Below are positions 58,765 to 64,000 of a stretch of DNA of 64,000 nucleotides, piece by piece; position 1 is the stretch's first letter; each line of letters starts with the position of its first letter. A program made the position numbers and the translations under genes. The stretch lies in assembly GCA_030616775.1 (NCBI GenBank), contig JAUWWQ010000016.1, positions 19,071 through 83,070 on the forward strand. Reading direction: 5' to 3'. This DNA comes from Planctomycetota bacterium (GTDB lineage Bacteria; Planctomycetota; Phycisphaerae; UBA1845). The notes beneath the pieces are model-generated. The model made no database searches and was not told the DNA's origin. It saw nothing but the letters and a program-made list of their open reading frames with translations.

Positions 58765-60747
58765 ATGCACGCGACAAGAGCATTTGGATTGGTGCTTGCT
58801 GCAGCCCTGCTGGCGTCCGCAGGGACAGCAAGCGGACAAACTCCGATGGGCACTGCGTTTACCTATCAGGGACACATGGAGAGAGACGGGGGCCCAGTCA
58901 ACGACAGGTGTGACTTTAGGTTCATCTTGTGGGACGCAGAGTCTGACGGGAGTCAGGTGGGGACCACGCAAACGGCGGCGCCCGACGTGATCGATGGAAT
59001 ATTCTTCGTTGTGTTGGACTTCGGCGAGGATGCGATCACTGGCGACGCCCGCTGGCTGGAGATCGAGGTCCAATGTCCGGGCGACGCAGACTTTGTAACC
59101 TTGACGCCGCGTCAGGAGCTGACACCGACCCCGCATGCACTCTTCGGGTCCAGCGCTCCATGGGACGGGCTCGTCGATGTGCCGCCCGACTTCGCCGATG
59201 GTACCGACGATGACACATTGGCAGGATTGTCCTGCATCAATGGGGAGATTGCCAAGTGGAACGGAGCGTTTTGGCAGTGCGCGGGCGACGATACTGGGGC
59301 GGGCGACTACTGGAACCTGACCGGGAACGCCGGAACCACGGCTGGGCCGAACTTCGTGGGGACGACGGACAATCAGGCGCTCGAACTGAAGGTCTATAGC
59401 ACACGCGCCTTGCGCATCGAGCCCCACCCCACCAGCCCCGACCTTATTGGTCCCAACCTGATCGGCGGTTACAGTGGCAACAGTGTAACCGCTGGCGTCG
59501 TCGGGGCGACGATCGGCGGCGGCGGGCAGTACGACGACACCAACCGCGTAACCGACCACTTTGGAACTGTGGGTGGCGGCAGCAACAACCATGCGGGCGA
59601 CAACGCCGGTAACACGTCGGACCGCATGTCTGCGACGGTGTCCGGCGGCATCGACAACTCCGCGACGGGAAAGTCATCGACCGTCGGTGGCGGCGAGGGT
59701 AACTCCGCCTCGGGGACCTCATCAATTGTCGCTGGGGGCCGGATGAACGCAGCCGGTTACGACTACGCGACTGTGGGCGGGGGCGAGACGAACGCAGCTA
59801 GCGCGACGTATGCCACCGTCAGCGGGGGGGACACAAACACTGCTAGCTGGGCTTGGTCAACCGTCGGTGGTGGGCGTATCAACATCGCTAGCGCGGATTA
59901 TGCCACTGTCGCCGGGGGGTCTAACAATGAAGCCAACCATCTGGGGAGCACGGTCGCCGGGGGGCATGACAACTGCGCCTGCGGAACAACTACTACCGTC
60001 ACGGGTGGGCATGATAACAACGCCAGCGGGTCGAGCGCTACTGTCGGCGGCGGGTCGCACAATAACGCGAGCGCCTACCTATCTACCGTCGCCGGAGGAG
60101 GGGACAACGAGGCGACCGCGAGCCACGCTACGGTCCCTGGGGGGTACGGGAACACTGCTGGGGGCGTCAACAGCTTTGCCGCCGGACTGAATGCTAAGGC
60201 CAACAATGATGGGTGCTTCGTCTGGGGTGACTTTTGCCCTGTTGAGGTGGTCACGTGCAGTAACGATAATCGCTGGGTCGCCCGGTCCAGCGGTGGTGTC
60301 TACTTCTATACCAGCTGCGATCTCTCAACGGGTTCATATCTCCCTGCCGGGGGCAACTCCTGGAACTCGATCAGTGACCGTGGGACGAAGGAGAACTTCA
60401 CTCCGGTCGATAAGCAGGCCCTATTGGAGCAGCTGGCCAACATACCCGTTCAAGCATACAACCTGAAAAGCCAGGATCCCTCGATTCGTCACATCGGTCC
60501 AGTGGCCCAGGACTTCGCCGCCTTTGGATATGGGGAAAGCAAGAAGGCAATCAACATGGAGGACGCCGACGGCGTGGCACTGGCTGCCATTCAGGGGCTC
60601 TACGAGATCGTCAAAGAGAAGGAGGCCAAGATCGAAGCACTTCGGGCGCAGAATGATGCTCAAGTTGCGGAACTCGAAGCACGTCTGGCTGCGCTGGAGA
60701 ATCTCGTGAAGCAGGCGGATGCCGGGCAGCAAGGAGGTGACCGATGA
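58765..60747 (+). CDS. Secreted YadA-head-like repeat protein with C-terminal S74 chaperone domain
   Basis: 660 residues from ATG 58765. Signal peptide (AFGLVLAAALLASAGTASG), then the shared domain [17 protein letters not shown] to RQELTPTPHALFG (about residues 30-135). Residues about 235-470 are a left-handed beta-roll of 14- to 16-residue repeats (SxTVGGGxxNxASxxYA type) like the Hep_Hag/YadA head. The C terminus has an intramolecular-chaperone (peptidase S74) domain, ISDRGTKENFTPVDK with the catalytic Ser-Asp region and VQAYNLKSQDPSIRHIGPVAQDF, then a coiled coil (KEKEAKIEALRAQNDAQVAEL). Likely a trimeric surface fibre whose last domain is cleaved after folding. Confidence 0.88.
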   Translation: MHATRAFGLVLAAALLASAGTASGQTPMGTAFTYQGHMERDGGPVNDRCDFRFILWDAESDGSQVGTTQTAAPDVIDGIFFVVLDFGEDAITGDARWLEIEVQCPGDADFVTLTPRQELTPTPHALFGSSAPWDGLVDVPPDFADGTDDDTLAGLSCINGEIAKWNGAFWQCAGDDTGAGDYWNLTGNAGTTAGPNFVGTTDNQALELKVYSTRALRIEPHPTSPDLIGPNLIGGYSGNSVTAGVVGATIGGGGQYDDTNRVTDHFGTVGGGSNNHAGDNAGNTSDRMSATVSGGIDNSATGKSSTVGGGEGNSASGTSSIVAGGRMNAAGYDYATVGGGETNAASATYATVSGGDTNTASWAWSTVGGGRINIASADYATVAGGSNNEANHLGSTVAGGHDNCACGTTTTVTGGHDNNASGSSATVGGGSHNNASAYLSTVAGGGDNEATASHATVPGGYGNTAGGVNSFAAGLNAKANNDGCFVWGDFCPVEVVTCSNDNRWVARSSGGVYFYTSCDLSTGSYLPAGGNSWNSISDRGTKENFTPVDKQALLEQLANIPVQAYNLKSQDPSIRHIGPVAQDFAAFGYGESKKAINMEDADGVALAAIQGLYEIVKEKEAKIEALRAQNDAQVAELEARLAALENLVKQADAGQQGGDR

Positions 60748-61031
60748 ACTTCAGACCGTGCAACATAACTCCCCGAGCCGCGGGCTTTATCCCGCGCGGA
60801 GCACCGATTGTCATCGGTGCGTTGCAGCGGATTGGAACACCGCGCAAGCTAAAGCATGCGGCTCGTGAGATCGGCAAAGAGAAGGAGGACAAGATCGAAG
60901 CGCTTCACGCACAGAAGGATGCGCAAATTGAGGCATTGAAGAAACGTAACGGTCAGATCGAGGAACGTCTGGCCGCTTTGGGAAGGATAGTGGGCCAACT
61001 GGCCCGGCAGCAAGAAGGAGGTACGCGATGA
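60744..61031 (+). pseudogene. Duplicated coiled-coil 3' end of the preceding gene, with REP-like core at its front
   Basis: 95 codons starting at ATG 60744 after AAGGAGG. Codons 1-40 are the REP-like core 60775-60864 read through. Codons 41-95 (EIGKEKEDKIEALHAQKDAQIEAL...) repeat the C-terminal coiled coil of the preceding protein (EIVKEKEAKIEALRAQNDAQVAEL...), including the final SD and ATG of the next gene. A remnant of duplication rather than an independent gene, though translation is possible because its SD is strong. Confidence 0.7.
60775..60864. repeat. REP-like core with an inserted second palindrome
   Basis: Outer arms GAGCCGC (60775) and GCGGCTC (ending 60864), inner hairpin GCGGGCTTTATCCCGC, and a nested palindrome GCACCGAT-TGTC-ATCGGTGC at 60801-60820. 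It lies exactly between the two copies of the coiled-coil coding sequence. Confidence 0.8.
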
Positions 61032-62476
61032 ATCGGAAACAAGCGTTGTTGTTTAGTGTAGGGGTCGTCCTTCTACCTATCGCGGCAACCTATGGACAGC
61101 CTTACGCAATGGGTACGGCTTTTACGTATCAGGGGCAGCTCAAGGAAGGAGGGGACCCGGTCACGGACACGTGCGACTTCGTGTTTAGCCTCTGGAATGA
61201 CCCGGACAGCACCGATATGGGCGATCAAGTTGGCGAGACGCCGATGCCAAGCGATGTCGACGTGGCCGAGGGCCTGTTCACCGTGCTGCTGGATTTCGGC
61301 AGCGGCGCGTTTGACGGTGACGCCCGGTGGCTGGAGATGGCTGTGAAGTGTTCCGGCGACGTCGGCTATATTGTGCTAAGCCCGCGCCAGGAGGTGACGC
61401 CGGCGCCCTATTCTCTTCACGCGGCGTCCGTGTCTCCGGCCGTGCTGGCCGACCTCGATGGCGACGGCGTTCCCAACGCCACGGACAACTGTCCGTTCAC
61501 AGCCAACCCCGGTCAGGAAGACACCGACAATGACGCGATCGGCGACGCCTGCGATAACTGTCCGGGCGTGTTCAACCCCTGGCAGATCGACACGGACGGC
61601 GACGGCGTGGGCGACGACTGTGACAACTGCGTCACGGTCTCCAACCCGAACCAGACGGACACGGACAGTGATACCTGGGGTGACGCATGCGACTGTGGCC
61701 CCGGTGACGCGACGATTTACCCGGGCGCAACCGAGGTGCCTGCGGACGGGACCGACCAGGATTGCGACGGCGCCGATGACTGCTACCAGGACCTCGACAG
61801 CGATTACTATGGTACCGCGATCGTCATTACGGACAACAACATGGACTGCGCCGACGCTTCTACGCCCAACACAGCAGGAATGAGCGGCGACTGCGACGAT
61901 TCTGACGCCAGCATCTACCCCGGCGCGAGTGAGGTGGTTGCGGACGGGATCGACCAGGATTGCGACGGCGTCGACGACTGCTACCAGGACCTCGACCACG
62001 ATCACTATGGTAGCATGACCGTGATTACGGACAACAACCTGGATTGCCTCGACCATTCTACGCCATACACGGCGGGAACGAGCGGCGACTGCGACGATTC
62101 CAACGCCTTGGTCAACCCCGGCATTGCTGAAATCTGGACCGCGTTCAACTGTCTCGACACCCTGGATAACGACTGCGATGGGGACGCCGATGGGAATGAC
62201 TCGGGTTGCTGGGTCTGCCCAAACGGCATCTGCGATCTCAACGAGGACACGTGCAACTGCTGGCAGGATTGCGGCAGAGTCTGCGGCGACGGGTGCTGCA
62301 ACGGAGGCGAAAACACGTGCAGTTGCTACCCGGACTGCGGGACGGGCTGCGGCGACGGGTGCTGCAACGGAGGCGAAAACACGTGCAACTGCTGTACGGA
62401 CTGCGGTAAGCACTGCGGCGATGGGTGCTGTAATTGCGGCGAAAACGCGCTTTTCTGCCCCGCGGACTGTGGTTAG
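61028..62476 (+). CDS. Secreted calcium-binding-repeat protein with cysteine-rich tail
   Basis: 482 residues, SD GGAGG before ATG 61028. Signal peptide, then the shared [12 protein letters not shown]...[12 protein letters not shown] domain (to about residue 135). Next come thrombospondin type 3-like Ca repeats ([34 protein letters not shown]), then three MopE-type metal-binding units ([21 protein letters not shown]). The last about 85 residues are short Cys-rich repeats ([15 protein letters not shown]). An extracellular, probably Ca-stabilised surface protein. Two to three further Cys units lie beyond the stop in the same frame. Confidence 0.88.
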   Translation: MNRKQALLFSVGVVLLPIAATYGQPYAMGTAFTYQGQLKEGGDPVTDTCDFVFSLWNDPDSTDMGDQVGETPMPSDVDVAEGLFTVLLDFGSGAFDGDARWLEMAVKCSGDVGYIVLSPRQEVTPAPYSLHAASVSPAVLADLDGDGVPNATDNCPFTANPGQEDTDNDAIGDACDNCPGVFNPWQIDTDGDGVGDDCDNCVTVSNPNQTDTDSDTWGDACDCGPGDATIYPGATEVPADGTDQDCDGADDCYQDLDSDYYGTAIVITDNNMDCADASTPNTAGMSGDCDDSDASIYPGASEVVADGIDQDCDGVDDCYQDLDHDHYGSMTVITDNNLDCLDHSTPYTAGTSGDCDDSNALVNPGIAEIWTAFNCLDTLDNDCDGDADGNDSGCWVCPNGICDLNEDTCNCWQDCGRVCGDGCCNGGENTCSCYPDCGTGCGDGCCNGGENTCNCCTDCGKHCGDGCCNCGENALFCPADCG

Positions 62477-62545
62477 TCATGATGTGGCAATGGCGTGTGC
62501 GCGCCAGAGGAAAACAAGTGAAACTGCACACAGGATTGCTACTAA
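62477..62545 (+). pseudogene. Continuation of the Cys-rich repeats past the stop
   Basis: Directly in frame after TAG 62474-62476: Ser, TGA (62480), then CGNGVCAPEENK, TGA (62519), NCTQDCY, TAA (62543). The unit CGxGxC...ENKxNCxxDC continues the repeat of the protein, with a stop where the other units have Cys (ENTCNC). It looks like a decayed tail after loss of the original reading frame. Confidence 0.65.
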
Positions 62546-62675
62546 TGTCTACTGCATCAGCAATGATGAAACCAGGAGGTGTGCAATGAAAAATGAAATC
62601 TCGATAGTCGTTGCGCATATGTCCCACCGTTTCAAGTGTGGGAGCCTTGGCCTAGGAGTGAAGAGGAGAAGAACA

Positions 62676-63467
62676 ATGAATGCAAGACGAATGTTATGGA
62701 TTCCTGCGCTGGTGACGCTGGTGCCCGTGGTAACGGCGAACGGGCAGACGCCGATGGGTACAGCTTTTACGTACCAGGGGCAGCTTGAGCAGAACGGCAC
62801 CCCTGCAGACGGCCAGGACTGTGATTTCGATTTCAGCCTGTGGGACGCCCCGTCAGACGGTATCCAAAAGGCCTCGACACAGTCGGTGACGACATCGGTG
62901 AGCGAAGGCCTGTTCACCGTAGAGCTGGATTTCGGGCAGCAGTACAACGGGGAGGCTCGCTGGCTTCAGATGGCCGCTTGCTGCCCGTCGAGCTGCACGC
63001 CCGTGACACTCGATGGACGGCAGGAGCTGACGCCTACGCCGTATGCGCTTTATGCAGACACCGCCCGCACTGCTGATGACGTGGACGATGCCATAGCCTC
63101 TTGCGCTGATGTGGATGCCTGCAACTACACCGGCAGTATCAGGCACTTTGAGTATCTAGGATCGGTTCTTGGGAGTGGGAACATCTACGACAATGGCTAC
63201 GTCAGGATTCAACAGACCCTGACTGGCAATACCTTCCAATTGTATTGCGGGCATCCGTCCAATTGCACCTATGTTTACTACTTAAACGGTGTAAGAACGG
63301 CCGGAGTCCTCGGCTATACGGCGACCATTAACAAAAGCGTGGCGCCTGTCGGAGACGCCAGGTTGCTGTTCGCGAAGAGGATGAACGGGATGGACATGCT
63401 GGTATGTGACGTCATGAATACCCTCGGCAACAACTTCATGCACTTCATCTGCCACGATACGAAGTAA
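62676..63467 (+). CDS. Secreted protein with the GTAFTYQG N-terminal domain and an unrecognised C-terminal domain
   Basis: 263 residues from ATG 62676 (SD AGAGGAG), with signal peptide MLWIPALVTLVPVVTANG. ATG 62586, with a stronger AGGAGGTG, is in the same frame and would add 30 basic residues. The domain [17 protein letters not shown]...RQELTPTPYALYA matches the two proteins upstream. The rest (about residues 145-263) is a cysteine-containing beta-rich domain (NTFQLYCGHPSNCTYVYYLNG, MLVCDVMNTLGNNFMHFICHD) of no known family. Confidence 0.82.
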   Translation: MNARRMLWIPALVTLVPVVTANGQTPMGTAFTYQGQLEQNGTPADGQDCDFDFSLWDAPSDGIQKASTQSVTTSVSEGLFTVELDFGQQYNGEARWLQMAACCPSSCTPVTLDGRQELTPTPYALYADTARTADDVDDAIASCADVDACNYTGSIRHFEYLGSVLGSGNIYDNGYVRIQQTLTGNTFQLYCGHPSNCTYVYYLNGVRTAGVLGYTATINKSVAPVGDARLLFAKRMNGMDMLVCDVMNTLGNNFMHFICHDTK

Positions 63468-63480
63468 AGGGAGCCAAGCG

Positions 63481-64000
63481 ATGAGAAGCAAAACACACAC
63501 GACAATTCCACGATTGGCGATATTCGTCATTACTATGTACGCCGGCGCCGCCGCAGCCGCCGACTACGCGGTCGACTGGTACACCATCGACGGCGGTGGT
63601 GTGATGAAAGCAAGTGGTGGCGTGTATGAGGTCAGCGGTACCATCGGCCAGCCGGATGCCGGAACGCTTAGCGGTGGTGAATACACCGTCATGGGCGGAT
63701 TCTGGGTCCTCGGGCCGGCGTGTCCGCCCACCGATCCGCCGACACAGCCTGCGGGAGAGGCGGGTTATCCGAAAATCCGCTACATCTCCATGGAGCCGGG
63801 CAATCCGGGGCGGCTGACCGCTTTGAGGGTGCACCTCAAGAGTCTCCCGCCGCCGTTCGCTGGATTTAATAGTACCAAGTGTTGGGTCGGCGAGCCGCAG
63901 CAAGTCAGTGAGAACTCCGGCAAGATTGCCCACGAACCGGGCTGGCCGGACTTCATGAGCGCTCACCTGCAGGGTAGCCCGCTCTGTATGGACTGGAGCA
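63481..64000 (+). CDS. Secreted protein with 'GTIGQPDAG...GGFW' planctomycete module, cut by the right edge
   Basis: From ATG 63481 (AAAGGGAG upstream) the frame stays open to the window end, at least 173 residues. Signal peptide (RLAIFVITMYAGAAAAA), then YAVDWYTIDGGGVMKASGG and VSGTIGQPDAGTLSGGEYTV MGGFW, a module common at the start of planctomycete exported proteins. A beta-rich region follows (RLTALRVHLKSLPPPFAGF). The C-terminal part and function are unknown because of truncation. Confidence 0.8.
   Translation, partial: MRSKTHTTIPRLAIFVITMYAGAAAAADYAVDWYTIDGGGVMKASGGVYEVSGTIGQPDAGTLSGGEYTVMGGFWVLGPACPPTDPPTQPAGEAGYPKIRYISMEPGNPGRLTALRVHLKSLPPPFAGFNSTKCWVGEPQQVSENSGKIAHEPGWPDFMSAHLQGSPLCMDWS

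Noticed and set aside
61376..62413. 345-residue minus-strand Val/Ala-rich open frame opposite the Ca-repeat protein
   Set aside because: A repetitive shadow of the Asp/Gly/Cys-rich repeats on the plus strand, without start signal or plausible fold.
62519..62521. Selenocysteine or TGA-as-Cys recoding in the Cys-rich tail
   Set aside because: A TAG precedes it in the same frame and another TGA follows that TAG, so recoding of TGA alone would not produce the protein. No SECIS-like hairpin was recognised.

Overview
The window looks like a chromosomal segment of an uncultured Planctomycetota bacterium. This is inferred from gene content, not from a marker-gene phylogeny. Supporting signs are GC-rich coding, secreted proteins with the N-terminal 'GTAFTYQG' domain, a 'SGTIGQPDAG...TVMGGFW' secreted protein at the right edge, a Ser/Thr kinase with TPR-like tail, and an ExbB-ExbD-ExbD cluster next to a von Willebrand A (vWA) protein. 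I saw no rRNA, tRNA, CRISPR array or DDE-type insertion sequence.

Layout. 1-2.1 kb: folate-type pabB (tail) and pabC, then a NIF3 protein. 2.1-6.6 kb, minus strand: a methylmalonyl-CoA module (split mutase, a gutted MeaB chaperone gene, epimerase, and a divergent malonyl-CoA decarboxylase-like protein). 6.9-8.1 kb: two flavin enzymes. 8.2-16.6 kb: a putative energised envelope system made of a TonB-like/vWA protein, ExbB, two ExbD and large secreted helical-repeat proteins. 16.8-25.4 kb: isochorismatase-like hydrolase, zinc-ribbon protein, ComF, an RND efflux pump, small membrane proteins and a beta-hydroxyacid dehydrogenase. 26.3-40.4 kb: ClC channel, gamma-carbonic anhydrase-like protein, Ser/Thr kinase, ArfB-like rescue factor, glycosyltransferase, diguanylate cyclase, RsmE, YidD, TsaD, HAD hydrolase. 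40.4-43.4 kb: a patch with a REP-associated tyrosine transposase (RAYT) and a Sel1-repeat gene of lower GC. 44.6-52.5 kb: a surface-glycan cluster. 52.7-55.2 kb: EF-P, GNAT, thioesterase, glycosyltransferase. 55.4-58.2 kb: MlaE-MlaF-MlaD lipid transport. 58.8-64 kb: tandem modular secreted proteins.

The most unusual feature is a population of short palindromic elements. They have diverse stems with small purine loops. At four loci they, or the RAYT gene itself, sit between a gene's 3' end and a second copy of that 3' end (106 bp near-exact at 11.8-12.1 kb, 29 bp exact at 16.6 kb, and diverged copies at 40.3-41.2 kb and 60.6-61.0 kb). Two further elements carry terminal inverted repeats ending in CTAG. 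Other short-repeat arrays run into gene ends and supply stop codons. Together they suggest a RAYT-linked hairpin family whose insertion duplicates flanking gene ends. A second candidate system is the ExbBD motor next to a protein that joins a TonB-like membrane anchor to a vWA domain.

Start codons were chosen by Shine-Dalgarno (SD) spacing and family alignment from memory. Similarity statements are recognition by eye, not search results.
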